Assembly (NCBI RefSeq): GCF_006349365.1
Contig: NZ_CP040899.1
Span: 620,001-684,000 of the forward strand
Reading direction: 5' to 3'
DNA length: 64,000 nt
Source of the DNA: Georgenia wutianyii
Lineage (GTDB): Bacteria; Actinomycetota; Actinomycetes; Actinomycetales; Actinomycetaceae
Each line of letters opens with the position of its first letter. The first letter of the stretch is position 1. The notes beneath the pieces were generated by a model that searched no databases, was not told the origin of the DNA, and was given only the letters and a program-made list of their open reading frames with translations. Shown one piece after another: positions 41,618-56,166 of this stretch. Made by a program: the position numbers and the translations under genes.

Positions 41618-42283
41618 GTGGGTGGGAGGTCGCGCGGCCTGATCGTGGCCGTGACCTGCGCCGTCGTCCTCGTCGGGTGCGCGGCGCCGTCGACGCCGGA
41701 CAGGTGCGGCGGGCCCGACCCGGCGGGTGACGCACGGGTGCTGCTCGACGGCTCGCAGGAGAGTCTCGAGGGGTGGCGGTCGGCCGGGCCGGGTGGCTTC
41801 GAGGTCGCCGAGGACTGCTCGGTTCGCACCGTCGGCGGGATGGGGCTGCTGTGGTTCCCCGAGGAGCTGGCGGACTACCGGCTCACGGTCGAGTGGCGCG
41901 CGTCGGGGGACGACAACTCCGGCGTCTTCGTCGGCTTCCCAGATCCCGGTGACGACCCGTGGGTGGCGGTGCGGCAGGGCTACGAGATCCAGATCGACCC
42001 GACCGACGCGCCGGACCGCACGACCGGCGCCGTGTACGGCTTCCAGGGCGCCGACGTCGTCGCCCGGGACGCGGCCCTCGCCGCGCCGGGGGAGTGGAAC
42101 ACCCTCGACGTCGTCGTCCAGGACCCGCGGATCACGGTGTCCCTCAACGGCGCGGTGGTCACCGAGTTCGTCTCGACCGACCCGGCGCGTGACCTCTCCT
42201 CCGGGCACGTCGGCCTGCAGAACCACGGCGACGACGACGAGGTCCACTTCCGCAGCGTCGTCCTCACGCCCCTCACGGACTGA
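41618..42283 (+). CDS. DUF1080 (3-keto-disaccharide hydrolase-like) lipoprotein
   Basis: 221 residues. The hydrophobic leader ends in LVGC (Cys21), a lipobox. The rest is one concanavalin-like DUF1080 domain: LLDGSQESLEGWRSAG, DYRLTVEWRASGDDNSGVFVGF, GYEIQID and TGAVYGF are typical. Pfam names this family 3-keto-disaccharide hydrolase, after enzymes acting on 3-keto-glycosides. It would sit on the outer face of the membrane next to the giant secreted proteins. The chosen GTG at 41618 follows GAGGGGAAGG; a GTG at 41585 would place non-hydrophobic residues before the leader. TAGCGT at 41581 may be its -10. Confidence 0.85.
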   Translation: MGGRSRGLIVAVTCAVVLVGCAAPSTPDRCGGPDPAGDARVLLDGSQESLEGWRSAGPGGFEVAEDCSVRTVGGMGLLWFPEELADYRLTVEWRASGDDNSGVFVGFPDPGDDPWVAVRQGYEIQIDPTDAPDRTTGAVYGFQGADVVARDAALAAPGEWNTLDVVVQDPRITVSLNGAVVTEFVSTDPARDLSSGHVGLQNHGDDDEVHFRSVVLTPLTD

Positions 42284-42303
42284 CCACCCCCGCCCGCCCT
42301 CGC

Positions 42304-42365
42304 GTGCAAGATCCAGCTCTCGGCGGGGAAGGGGGGGCGCGGGGTGAGGGTGGGGGTGACCGGGG
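42304..42365 (+). repeat. Half-hairpin plus G-run element
   Basis: GTGCAAGATCCAGCTCTCGG and the next CG match the right arm of the hairpin at 12006-12027 with two mismatches, and are likewise followed by G runs (42325-42328, 42331-42337, 42341-42344, 42348-42350, 42352-42356, 42362-42365). The left arm is missing. The rest of this 294-base gap holds the promoter and leader of protein C. Confidence 0.6.
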
Positions 42366-42388
42366 TGGACGATCCGTGAGACGGGGGT

Positions 42389-42426
42389 GATTTTGGTTGA
42401 CCGCTACCCAAAAGAACGCCTACGCT
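42389..42426 (+). promoter_or_regulatory. Shared-box promoter of giant secreted protein C
   Basis: GATTTTGGTTGACC is a two-mismatch form of the shared box; TTGACC (42397-42402), an 18-base spacer and TACGCT (42421-42426) form the promoter. The ~145-base leader ends in CGAGGAGGAATT before the GTG at 42578. Confidence 0.6.
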
Positions 42427-42577
42427 GCGAGCCACGGTGGGCGACGACGGTGCAAAGACACACCTGCGTCCCCCTGCCGAGGCGGAAGGGCGGCCACCCC
42501 GCCCACCCGACCGACAGCAGTCGCGGACCAGAGAGGGTTCGTGACGCGACCCTGCGTACACGGTTCGAGGAGGAATT

Positions 42578-48496
<5,919 letters not shown>

Positions 48497-48503
48497 CCCT
48501 CAA

Positions 48504-48551
48504 CCGGTGAGCCAGGGGCCCGGGCCCTCGCCCGGGCCCCTGGCTCACCGG
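48504..48551. terminator. Terminator after protein C
   Basis: A 21-bp perfect stem (48504-48524 with 48531-48551) with a CCCTCG loop, 7 bases past the stop. Confidence 0.85.
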
Positions 48552-48644
48552 GGCGGACCATCCGGTCCGTCGATCTGCCCCTCCACGACACGCAGATGGT
48601 GAGACGACGATGACCCTCGTGACGTCCGCGTCACCGCAGCACAA

Positions 48645-48668
48645 GGCACCGCGCAGACGCGCGGTGCC
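48645..48668. terminator. Second hairpin between protein C and the ROK gene
   Basis: GGCACCGCGC and GCGCGGTGCC pair perfectly across AGAC. It may back up either terminator. No gene is visible in 48552-48691. Confidence 0.4.
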
Positions 48669-48691
48669 GGCCCGGGCGCCCTCGACCCGGG

Positions 48692-48714
48692 GCGGGGAGC
48701 ACGCAGCTCCCCGC
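48692..48714 (-). terminator. Terminator after ROK gene
   Basis: GCGGGGAGC and GCTCCCCGC pair across ACGCA, 9 bases past the ROK stop on the minus strand. Confidence 0.6.
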
Positions 48715-48723
48715 CGGGGAGGA

Positions 48724-49938
48724 TCAGGCCCGGGCGAGCAGGTCGTCGATGGCGGGTGCCGAGAGCACCTGCTGGGACACCATCTGGGAGGCGCCCAGGA
48801 CGCCGGCGCGGCCCTCGGTCTGCGAGGCCACGATGCGCAGGTGCTGGGTCGCCAGCGGCAGCGAGCGGCTGTAGACGACCTCGCGGATGCCGGCGAGGAG
48901 GTGCTCCCCGACCTCCGACACGATGCCGCCGATGACGATGACCGACGGGTTGAGCAGGTTGACGCAGCCGGCGACGACGTCGCCGATGTCGCGGCCCGCC
49001 TGACGCACGGTCTGGCTGGCGGTGACGTTCCCCGAGCGCACGAGGTCGACGATCTGCGCGGTGCGCTGGATGTCGATGCCCTGGGCCTTGAGGGACTCCA
49101 CGATCGCCTGACCGCCGGCCAGTGCCTCGAGGCAGCCGACGTTGCCGCAGCGGCACGGGATCTGGCGGCCGCGCGGAACGGCGATGTGGCCCAGGTCCCC
49201 GGCGGCGCCGAGCGCCCCGCGGCGCAGCTCGCCGTCGGAGATGATCCCCGCGCCGATGCCGGTCGCGATCTTGATGAAGACGAGGTCCTTGACGTCCTTC
49301 CACCGCGCGGCGTGCTCGCCGAGCGCCATGATGTTGACGTCGTTGTCGACGAGGACGGGGGTGGGCAGGGTGCGGCCGATGTGGCCGGGCACGTCGAAGC
49401 CGTCCCAGCCGGGCATGATCGGCGGGCTGATCGCACGCCCGAGCCGGTGCTCGACCGGACCGGGCAGTCCGACGCCCACGCCCGCGACGTCGGAGATCGG
49501 GCGACCGAGCTCGTCGACCATGTCGCACAGCGCGGCGGTCACGGCGTCGAGGACGATCTCCGGGCCGTCGGCGATGACGAGCTCCAGCGACCGCTCGGCC
49601 AGGACGTTGGACGCGAGGTCGGTGATGGCCAGACGGCCGTGGCTGACCCCGAGGTCGGCGGCGAGGATGATGCGGGCGCCCGGGTTGAACGCGAAGGTGG
49701 CCGGGGGTCGTCCGCCGGTGGACGACGCCTCGCCGGCGGGGACGATCAGTCCGGAGCCGAGCAGCTCGTCGATGCGCGCGGCCACGGTCGGGCGCGCGAA
49801 GCCGGTGACGGCCGCGAGATCCGCGCGGGTCCGGGGCCGTCCGTCGCGCACGAGCTGGAACAGCGTGCCGGCAGAGCGGGGGTCGGCGTCACGCCGCAGG
49901 TCTCCGCGCTCCTCCAGGCCTGTCGGAAGTGTGCTCAT
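48724..49938 (-). CDS. ROK family transcriptional regulator
   Basis: 404 residues. An N-terminal winged helix-turn-helix (~25-75; RADLAAVTGFARPTVAARID) is fused to a ROK sugar-kinase-like domain. GVGVGLPGPVE, LVDNDVNIMALGEH, IATGIGAGIISDGEL and the zinc/ROK signature CRCGNVGCLEALAGG are present. ROK regulators bind a sugar ligand and usually repress neighbouring sugar genes. It is divergent from a sugar ABC transporter whose promoter carries the shared box. ATG at 49938 is 6 bases from its -10, so the mRNA is probably leaderless. The inducer is not identifiable. Confidence 0.92.
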   Translation of the reverse strand: MSTLPTGLEERGDLRRDADPRSAGTLFQLVRDGRPRTRADLAAVTGFARPTVAARIDELLGSGLIVPAGEASSTGGRPPATFAFNPGARIILAADLGVSHGRLAITDLASNVLAERSLELVIADGPEIVLDAVTAALCDMVDELGRPISDVAGVGVGLPGPVEHRLGRAISPPIMPGWDGFDVPGHIGRTLPTPVLVDNDVNIMALGEHAARWKDVKDLVFIKIATGIGAGIISDGELRRGALGAAGDLGHIAVPRGRQIPCRCGNVGCLEALAGGQAIVESLKAQGIDIQRTAQIVDLVRSGNVTASQTVRQAGRDIGDVVAGCVNLLNPSVIVIGGIVSEVGEHLLAGIREVVYSRSLPLATQHLRIVASQTEGRAGVLGASQMVSQQVLSAPAIDDLLARA

Positions 49939-49944
49939 GCACAG

Positions 49945-49973
49945 AGTAAACCACCGTTGCTTCCACAGGTCAC
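49945..49973 (-). promoter_or_regulatory. Promoter of the ROK regulator
   Basis: On the minus strand GTGACC (49968-49973), a 17-base spacer and TTTACT (49945-49950), then 6 bases to the ATG: a leaderless promoter. It lies about 30 bases from the transporter's shared box. Confidence 0.5.
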
Positions 49974-50001
49974 GCTCACGTAACTACTTCTCTCCTTCCC
50001 A

Positions 50002-50039
50002 ACTTTTGATTGACGGATTCCAGAATGCGCCCCTACAGT
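50002..50039 (+). promoter_or_regulatory. Shared-box promoter of the sugar ABC transporter operon
   Basis: AACTTTTGATTGACG overlaps TTGACG (50010-50015); an 18-base spacer and TACAGT (50034-50039) follow, 6 bases before the ATG at 50046. The shared box covers the -35, where a bound repressor would block polymerase. Confidence 0.7.
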
Positions 50040-50045
50040 GTCGCC

Positions 50046-51563
50046 ATGGTCACAGCAGACCCCACACCCCTCCTGACCCTCACCGGCATCGTCAAGCACT
50101 TCCCCGGAGCCAAGGCGCTCGACGGCGTCGACCTCGAGGTCCGCGCCGGCGAGGTCCACTGCCTCCTCGGCCAGAACGGCGCCGGAAAGTCCACGCTCAT
50201 CAAGGTCCTCGCCGGGGCGCACCAGCCCAACGCCGGCGAGATCCGGTGGAACGGCGAGGTCGTCACCATCGGGTCACCCACCGCCGCGATCGAGCTCGGC
50301 ATCGCGACGATGTACCAGGAGCTCGACGTCGTCGACGGTCTCACCGTCGCGGAGAACATCTTCCTCGGGCACGAGCTCTCCCGCGGTGGCCTCCTGCGCC
50401 GCTCGGAGGCGCACAGCCTCACTCGTGCGCTCCTCAAGCGCCTGGGCCACTCGGAGATCTCCCCGAACCGCGAGGTCGGCCACCTGTCCGCCGCCGGCAA
50501 GCAGATCGTGTCGATGGCCCGCGCGCTCTCGCACGACGCGCGCGTCATCGTCATGGACGAGCCCTCCGCGGTGCTGGACCCGGAGGAGGTGGACAACCTC
50601 TTCCGCGTCGTGCGCGCGCTCCAGGCCGACGGCGTCGCCGTCATCTACATCTCCCACCGCCTGGAGGAGATCCGCCAGATCGGTGACCGGATCACCGTCC
50701 TCAAGGACGGGCGCACCGTCGCCGAGAACCTCGCCGTCGCCGACACCCCCACCCCCGACCTCATCCGCCTCATGACCGGTCGCACGGTCGAGGGCGACTT
50801 CGGCGGCGGGCCGGGCGGCCACGAGCGGGGCGAGGCCCTGCTCGAGGTCGAGGACCTCTCTCTCGAGGGCGTCTTCCACAACGTGAGCTTCACCGTGCGC
50901 GCCGGGCAGATCGTCGGCCTCGCCGGCCTCGTCGGCGCCGGCCGCTCGGAGATCCTCGAGACCGTGTACGGCGCGCGCAAGGCGACGTCCGGGACCGTGC
51001 GGGTCAAGGGCAAGAAGCTGCGCCCCGGCTCGGTCGCCGCGGCGGTGAACGCCGGCGTCGGCCTCGCGCCCGAGGAGCGCAAGAGCCAGGGACTCCTGCT
51101 CGACGAGCCGGTCTACCGCAACATCACCCTGTCCACCTTCGCCCGCTTCGCCCGCTCGGGCTTCCTCAACGAGCGGGCCGAGCGCCGCGCCGCCAACGAG
51201 CAGATCAAGGACCTGCACGTGGCGCCGGCCGACGGGGAGCGGCGGATCCGCACGCTCTCGGGCGGCAACCAGCAGAAGGCCATGCTCGCGCGCTGGCTCG
51301 TCCACGGCTGCGACGTCCTCGTCCTCGACGAGCCGACCCGCGGCGTGGACGTCGGTGCCCGCGCCGAGATCTACGGCCTCATCCGACGCCTCGCCGCCCA
51401 GGGGGCTGCGGTGCTCATGGTCTCCAGCGAGATCGAGGAGGTCCTCGGTCTGGCCGACGACGTCCTCGTCGTCGCCGACGGCCGAGTGGTCCACCAGGGA
51501 CCCGCTGACCAGATCGACGAGCACGGCGTGCTCGACCTCGTCATGGAAGGAACTCACGCATGA
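50046..51563 (+). CDS. Sugar ABC transporter ATP-binding protein (RbsA-like, two NBDs)
   Basis: 505 residues with two nucleotide-binding domains, as in CUT2 transporters. In the first, Walker A is GQNGAGKSTL, the signature is degenerate (LSAAGKQIVS) and Walker B is VIVMDEPSA. In the second, Walker A is degenerate (GLVGAGRSE), the signature is LSGGNQQKA and Walker B is VLVLDEPTRGVD. It energises import of a monosaccharide or similar ligand. ATG at 50046 is chosen because the -10 box ends 6 bases before it; the TTG at 50010 lies in the -35. It ends in an ATGA overlap with the permease. Confidence 0.93.
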   Translation: MVTADPTPLLTLTGIVKHFPGAKALDGVDLEVRAGEVHCLLGQNGAGKSTLIKVLAGAHQPNAGEIRWNGEVVTIGSPTAAIELGIATMYQELDVVDGLTVAENIFLGHELSRGGLLRRSEAHSLTRALLKRLGHSEISPNREVGHLSAAGKQIVSMARALSHDARVIVMDEPSAVLDPEEVDNLFRVVRALQADGVAVIYISHRLEEIRQIGDRITVLKDGRTVAENLAVADTPTPDLIRLMTGRTVEGDFGGGPGGHERGEALLEVEDLSLEGVFHNVSFTVRAGQIVGLAGLVGAGRSEILETVYGARKATSGTVRVKGKKLRPGSVAAAVNAGVGLAPEERKSQGLLLDEPVYRNITLSTFARFARSGFLNERAERRAANEQIKDLHVAPADGERRIRTLSGGNQQKAMLARWLVHGCDVLVLDEPTRGVDVGARAEIYGLIRRLAAQGAAVLMVSSEIEEVLGLADDVLVVADGRVVHQGPADQIDEHGVLDLVMEGTHA

Positions 51564-52630
51564 GTGAGAACACTGCGGCAGGCACCTCCGCCGCTGCGGG
51601 CAGCTCCGCAGCACTGCCGCCCACCAACGCCGACCTCGTGCCCGACGACGGCACCGGCCGCTCGTCCGGCCGGAGCCTGCGGATCTCGGGCATGGCCCGC
51701 AACCTCGGCCTGGTCGTCGCGCTCGCCCTGCTGTGCGTCGCCGGCTTCGCCACCGCGGGGGACCGCTTCCTCAGCACGTCGAACATCGCGACGATCCTCG
51801 CGCTGGCCGCGACGACGGGCATCCTCGCCGTCGGGATGACCTTCGTCATCACCGGTGGCGGGATCGACCTGTCGGTCGGCTCGGTCATGGGCCTGGCCAC
51901 CGTGTGGGCGACCACCCTCGCCACCCAGTCGATGGCCGAGGACACCCACTGGCTCGTCATCGCGCTCACCGCGATGCTCGTCGGCACCGCCGCGGGACTG
52001 GTCAACGGCGTCGTCGTCGCCTACGGGAAGGTCGTCGCCTTCATCGCGACGCTCGCGATGCTCGTCGCGGCCCGCGGACTCGCGGAGATCATCTCCGACC
52101 GCAAGACCCAGATCCTCAACGTCCAGGAGTTCAAGGACTTCTTCGGCGCGAGCTTCCTCGGTCTGCGCGTCACGGTGTGGATGTTCGTCGTCGTCGCGAT
52201 CATCGGGTGGATCCTGCTCAACCGGACGACCTTCGGCCGCCGGACCATCGCCGTCGGTGGCAACCCCGAGGCGGCGCGCCTGGCCGGCATCAACGTCCAG
52301 CGCCACACGATGTACCTCTTCGCGATCGCCGGCCTCACGGCGGGCATCGGCGCCATCACGATGCTCGGCCGCACGGGCGCGGGCACCTCGACCCACGGCG
52401 TGCTCCTCGAGCTCGACGTCATCGCGGCGGTCGTCGTCGGCGGCACGCTGCTCATCGGTGGCCGCGGCACGATCGTCGGCACCGTCCTGGGCGTGCTCAT
52501 CTTCTCCACGCTCACCAACGTCTTCATCCTCAACAACCTCTCCACCTCGGTCCAGCAGGTCGCCAAGGGCGCGATCATCGTCGGCGCGGTCATGCTCCAG
52601 CAGCGCATCGCGACGCGCGGGACCAAGTAG
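51560..52630 (+). CDS. Sugar ABC transporter permease (RbsC-like)
   Basis: 356 residues. A ~50-residue hydrophilic N-terminus precedes the transmembrane segments of a CUT2 (BPD_transp_2) permease. TFVITGGGIDLSVGSVMGL is the family signature and GGNPEAARLAGINVQRH the cytoplasmic loop that meets the ATPase. It forms the membrane channel with the ATP-binding protein just upstream, with which it is translationally coupled. The long polar N-terminus is a little unusual. Confidence 0.92.
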   Translation: MSENTAAGTSAAAGSSAALPPTNADLVPDDGTGRSSGRSLRISGMARNLGLVVALALLCVAGFATAGDRFLSTSNIATILALAATTGILAVGMTFVITGGGIDLSVGSVMGLATVWATTLATQSMAEDTHWLVIALTAMLVGTAAGLVNGVVVAYGKVVAFIATLAMLVAARGLAEIISDRKTQILNVQEFKDFFGASFLGLRVTVWMFVVVAIIGWILLNRTTFGRRTIAVGGNPEAARLAGINVQRHTMYLFAIAGLTAGIGAITMLGRTGAGTSTHGVLLELDVIAAVVVGGTLLIGGRGTIVGTVLGVLIFSTLTNVFILNNLSTSVQQVAKGAIIVGAVMLQQRIATRGTK

Positions 52631-52684
52631 CCCAAGAACCCTTCCCATCCCTGTCAGCAGTACCCGTTCAAGGAGGAACCACCC

Positions 52685-53758
52685 ATGTCCGCACGCACCA
52701 CGCGCCGCCGTTTCGCGGTCGCCGCAGGCGTCACCGCCGCCCTGCTCCTCGCCGGATGCACCGGCAACACCGAGGAGCCCGAGGAGACCGGTGACGGCGA
52801 CTCCACCGCCGGCTCCACCGCCGGTGCCACCGCCGGTGGCAGCTCGAGCAACGACGAGGAGGGCGAGAACGTCGTCATCGGCTTCTCCGCCCCCGCCGCC
52901 GACCACGGCTGGATGGGTGCCATCACCTCCCAGGCCGTCGAGGAGGCCGAGAAGTACGGGGACGTCGAGCTGCGTCTCGCCGAGGGCACCAACGACGTGT
53001 CGCTGCAGATCAGCCAGATGGAGACGTTCATCAACGACGGCGTCGACGCCATCGTGCTGCTGCCCTTCGACGGTGCCGCGCTCACCGACATCGCCCTCGA
53101 GGCGATGGCGGCCGGCATCCCCGTCATCAACGTCGACCGCGAGTTCTCCGACCCGAACGCCGCCCGCGTCACCGTCCTCGGCGACAACTACGGCATGGGC
53201 GTGAGCGCCGGCGAGTACATCTGCGAGCAGCTCGGCGACCAGTCCGACGCCGTCGTCGCCGAGATCGCCGGCATCGACAACCTGCCGCTGACGCAGGAGC
53301 GCAGCCAGGGCTTCGCCGACGCGCTGTCCGAGTGCGGCCTCGAGGTCTCCAACCGCGTCGCGGCCGACTTCACCGTCCAGGGCGGGGAGTCCGCGACGGC
53401 CAACCTGCTCCAGGCGGCGCCGGAGATCGACGCCATCTGGAACCACGACGACGACCAGGGTGTCGGCGTCATGGCCGCCATCGAGAACGCCGGCCGTGAC
53501 GAGTTCTTCGTCGTCGGCGGCGCCGGCTCGGCCAACATGATGCGTGAGATCGAGTCCGGCGACTCGCTCGTCAAGGCCACCGTCATCTACCCGGCCAGCC
53601 AGGCCGCCGACGGCATCCGCCTCGCGCGTCTGCTCGCGCAGGGCAAGGGCATGGGCGACCTCGTCCAGATCGAGGTCCCCCGCCTCGTCCAGCTCTACGC
53701 CCCCGTCGTGACCTCGGAGAACGTCAGCCAGTACATCGACTCGGCCTTCGAGTCCTGA
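52685..53758 (+). CDS. Sugar ABC transporter substrate-binding lipoprotein (RbsB-like)
   Basis: 357 residues. Leader with three arginines and a lipobox LLAGC (Cys25), then a Thr/Gly/Ser/Glu-rich linker to ~60 and a periplasmic-binding-protein type 1 domain (peripla_BP_4). VVIGFSAPAADHGWMGAI opens it; INDGVDAIVLLPFDG, IPVINVDREF, IWNHDDDQGVGVMAAI and FFVVGGAGS follow. It should bind the sugar imported by the transporter and hand it to the permease. ATG at 52685 follows AAGGAGG. A strong hairpin after the stop separates it from the two enzyme genes downstream. Confidence 0.92.
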   Translation: MSARTTRRRFAVAAGVTAALLLAGCTGNTEEPEETGDGDSTAGSTAGATAGGSSSNDEEGENVVIGFSAPAADHGWMGAITSQAVEEAEKYGDVELRLAEGTNDVSLQISQMETFINDGVDAIVLLPFDGAALTDIALEAMAAGIPVINVDREFSDPNAARVTVLGDNYGMGVSAGEYICEQLGDQSDAVVAEIAGIDNLPLTQERSQGFADALSECGLEVSNRVAADFTVQGGESATANLLQAAPEIDAIWNHDDDQGVGVMAAIENAGRDEFFVVGGAGSANMMREIESGDSLVKATVIYPASQAADGIRLARLLAQGKGMGDLVQIEVPRLVQLYAPVVTSENVSQYIDSAFES

Positions 53759-53767
53759 GTCACCCCA

Positions 53768-53804
53768 GGAACCGGGGCGCCGGTCCGTCCGGCGCCCCGG
53801 TTCC
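53768..53804 (+). terminator. Hairpin between binding protein and dehydrogenase genes
   Basis: A perfect 16-bp stem (53768-53783 with 53789-53804) with loop TCCGT. As no clear promoter follows before 53823, it may act as a partial terminator or an mRNA stabiliser within one operon. Confidence 0.6.
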
Positions 53805-53822
53805 CACATATCGACAAGGAGC

Positions 53823-55004
53823 ATGATGACTGAGGACAAGCCGCGGCTCGGCGTAGCGATGATCGGGTACGCGTTCATGGGCCGCGCCCACTCCCAGGCG
53901 TGGCGCAACGCGCACCGGTTCTTCGACCTGCCCCTCGAGCCGCACATGACGGTGCTCGTGGGCCGGGACGAGCAGCGGGCGAGTGCCGCCGCGAAGCAGC
54001 TGGGCTGGGACTCCGTGGAGACCGACTGGCGGCGGGCCATCGAGCGTGAGGACGTCGACGTCGTCGACATCTGCACCCCGGGCGACACCCACGCCGAGAT
54101 CGCCATCGCCGCGCTCGAGGCCGGCAAGCACGTCCTCGTCGAGAAGCCGATGGCCAACACGGTCGCCGAGGCCGAGGCGATGACCACCGCCGCCGTCGCC
54201 GCCCGCGCCCGCGGCGTGCAGTCGATGGTCGGCTTCACCTACCGCCGCGTCCCCGCGGTCCGGCTCGCCCAGCGGCTCGTCGCCGAGGGCCGGATCGGCG
54301 AGGTGCGCCAGGTGCGCGCCCAGTACCTCCAGGACTGGCTCGCCGACGCCGAGACGCCGCTGTCGTGGCGCCTGGACAAGGAGAAGGCCGGCTCCGGCGC
54401 GCTCGGCGACATCGGCGCCCACATCATCGACCTCACCCAGTTCATCACCGGCCAGCAGCTCGCCGGCGTCTCGGGCATGCTCGACACGTTCGTCACCGAG
54501 CGCCCGGTCGCGGAGAGCTTCAGCGGCCTGCACGGCACCGGTGGCACCGAGCGCGGCCCCGTCACGGTCGACGACGCCGCGAGCTTCCTCGGCCGGCTGT
54601 CCAGCGGCGCGCCCGCCGTCTTCGAGGCGAGCCGCTTCGCCTGGGGCCGCAAGAACGCCATCCGCATCGAGGTCAACGGCTCGACCGGGTCGATCGCCTT
54701 CGACTTCGAGGACATGAACGTCCTGCACTACTACGACGCCACCGAGCCGGCCGAGACCGCGGGCTTCCACCGCATCCTCGTCACCGAGCCCGTCCACCCG
54801 TACATCGAGGCATGGTGGCCCGCCGGTCACGGCCTGGGCTACGAGCACGGCTTCGTCCACCAGGCGGTCGACCTCGTCCGCGCCCTCGGCGCCGGCGAGC
54901 AGCCCACCCCGTCCTTCGAGGACGGTCTGCACGTCCAGCGCGTGCTCGACGCCATCGAGCGTTCGGCCGCGCAGAACAGCACGTTCACGACGATTGGAGA
55001 CTGA
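53823..55004 (+). CDS. Gfo/Idh/MocA family sugar dehydrogenase
   Basis: 393 residues. [17 protein letters not shown] binds NAD(P), [10 protein letters not shown] follows, and EKPMANT holds the conserved lysine. The C-terminal domain includes [19 protein letters not shown] and [13 protein letters not shown], with the usual D-x3-H. Members closest in layout oxidise a sugar hydroxyl, in several systems at C3 of glycosides. It would act in the cytoplasm on what the adjacent transporter imports. ATG at 53823 follows AAGGAGC; an ATG follows directly at 53826. It overlaps nothing upstream but runs to 1 base before the next start. Confidence 0.9.
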   Translation: MMTEDKPRLGVAMIGYAFMGRAHSQAWRNAHRFFDLPLEPHMTVLVGRDEQRASAAAKQLGWDSVETDWRRAIEREDVDVVDICTPGDTHAEIAIAALEAGKHVLVEKPMANTVAEAEAMTTAAVAARARGVQSMVGFTYRRVPAVRLAQRLVAEGRIGEVRQVRAQYLQDWLADAETPLSWRLDKEKAGSGALGDIGAHIIDLTQFITGQQLAGVSGMLDTFVTERPVAESFSGLHGTGGTERGPVTVDDAASFLGRLSSGAPAVFEASRFAWGRKNAIRIEVNGSTGSIAFDFEDMNVLHYYDATEPAETAGFHRILVTEPVHPYIEAWWPAGHGLGYEHGFVHQAVDLVRALGAGEQPTPSFEDGLHVQRVLDAIERSAAQNSTFTTIGD

Positions 55005-55005
55005 C

Positions 55006-56007
55006 ATGGCTCGACCGATCACGCTCTTCACCGGACAGTGGGCAGACCTGCCCTTCGAGGAGGTGGCCCGTCTCGCCGGTGAGTGGGGCTACGACGGCCT
55101 GGAGATCGCCTCGTGGGGCGACCACCTGGACCCGTGGCGCGCCGCCGAGGACGACGCCTACGTCCAGAACCGGCTCGACATCCTCGAGAAGAACGGCCTC
55201 AAGGTCTACGCGATCGCCAACCACCTCAAGGGGCAGGCGGTCTGCGACGACCCGATCGACGCGCGTCACCGCGACATCCTCTCCGACCGGGTCTGGGGCG
55301 ACGGCGAGCCCGAGGGCGTGCGCCAGCGGGCCGCCGAGGAGATGAAGATGACGGCGCGGGCCGCGGCCCGCCTCGGCGTCAAGACCGTCACCGGGTTCAC
55401 CGGCTCCTCCATCTGGAAGTACGTGGCGATGTTCCCGCCGGCGTCCGAGGAGCTGGTCGAGGCCGGCTACCAGGACTTCGCCGACCGCTGGAACCCGATC
55501 CTCGACGTCTTCGACGAGGTCGGCGTGCGCTTCGCGCTCGAGGTCCACCCCTCGGAGATCGCCTACGACTACTGGACCGCGCAGCGCACCCTCGAGGCGA
55601 TCGGCCACCGCGAGTCGTTCGGGATCAACTGGGACCCCAGCCACTTCATGTGGCAGGACCTGGACCCGGTCGCGTTCCTGCTCGACTTCAAGGACAAGAT
55701 CTTCCACGTCCACTGCAAGGACTCCAAGCGCCGGCTCAACGGCCGCAACGGACGCCTGGGCTCCCACCTGCCGTGGGCCGACCCGCGCCGTGGCTGGGAC
55801 TTCATCAGCACCGGCCACGGCGACGTGCCGTGGGAGGACGCGATCCGGATGCTCAACCACATCGGCTACGACGGTCCGCTGTCGGTCGAGTGGGAGGACG
55901 CCGGGATGGACCGGCTCGTCGGCGCCCCCGAGGCGCTCGAGTTCGTCCGCAAGCTCTCCTTCAAGCCGTCCGAGGCGGCCTTCGACGCCGCCTTCTCCAC
56001 GCGCTGA
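55006..56007 (+). CDS. Xylose-isomerase-like TIM-barrel sugar isomerase/epimerase
   Basis: 333 residues, AP_endonuc_2 fold. [62 protein letters not shown] and [13 protein letters not shown] end the strands with Glu, Asp, His and Glu metal ligands. Proteins like this are frequent partners of Gfo/Idh/MocA dehydrogenases, isomerising or eliminating from keto sugars. ATG at 55006 follows GGAGA and starts one base after the dehydrogenase's last codon. It closes the operon before a large hairpin. Confidence 0.9.
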   Translation: MARPITLFTGQWADLPFEEVARLAGEWGYDGLEIASWGDHLDPWRAAEDDAYVQNRLDILEKNGLKVYAIANHLKGQAVCDDPIDARHRDILSDRVWGDGEPEGVRQRAAEEMKMTARAAARLGVKTVTGFTGSSIWKYVAMFPPASEELVEAGYQDFADRWNPILDVFDEVGVRFALEVHPSEIAYDYWTAQRTLEAIGHRESFGINWDPSHFMWQDLDPVAFLLDFKDKIFHVHCKDSKRRLNGRNGRLGSHLPWADPRRGWDFISTGHGDVPWEDAIRMLNHIGYDGPLSVEWEDAGMDRLVGAPEALEFVRKLSFKPSEAAFDAAFSTR

Positions 56008-56012
56008 GCCCG

Positions 56013-56073
56013 GCCGACGCCGGCGGCACGCGCGGCGCCCCCTCGTGGGCGCCGCGGTACCGCCGGCGTCGGC
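56013..56073. terminator. Two-tier terminator hairpin after the transporter operon
   Basis: An outer 14-bp stem (56013-56026 with 56060-56073) encloses an inner 9-bp stem (56032-56040 with 56047-56055) with loop CCTCGT. Confidence 0.75.
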
Positions 56074-56166
56074 GTGTGACCAGGGCGACGGCGTCGCCGA
56101 GATGACCGCGCCGCCGGTCTTCCGTACCGTGGACTGCCGGACACGACCACTGGGGGAGACCAGCCA

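Noticed and set aside
50010..50045. Earlier start (TTG at 50010) for the ABC transporter ATPase
   Set aside because: It falls inside the -35 box and upstream of the -10; the ATG at 50046 fits a leaderless transcript.
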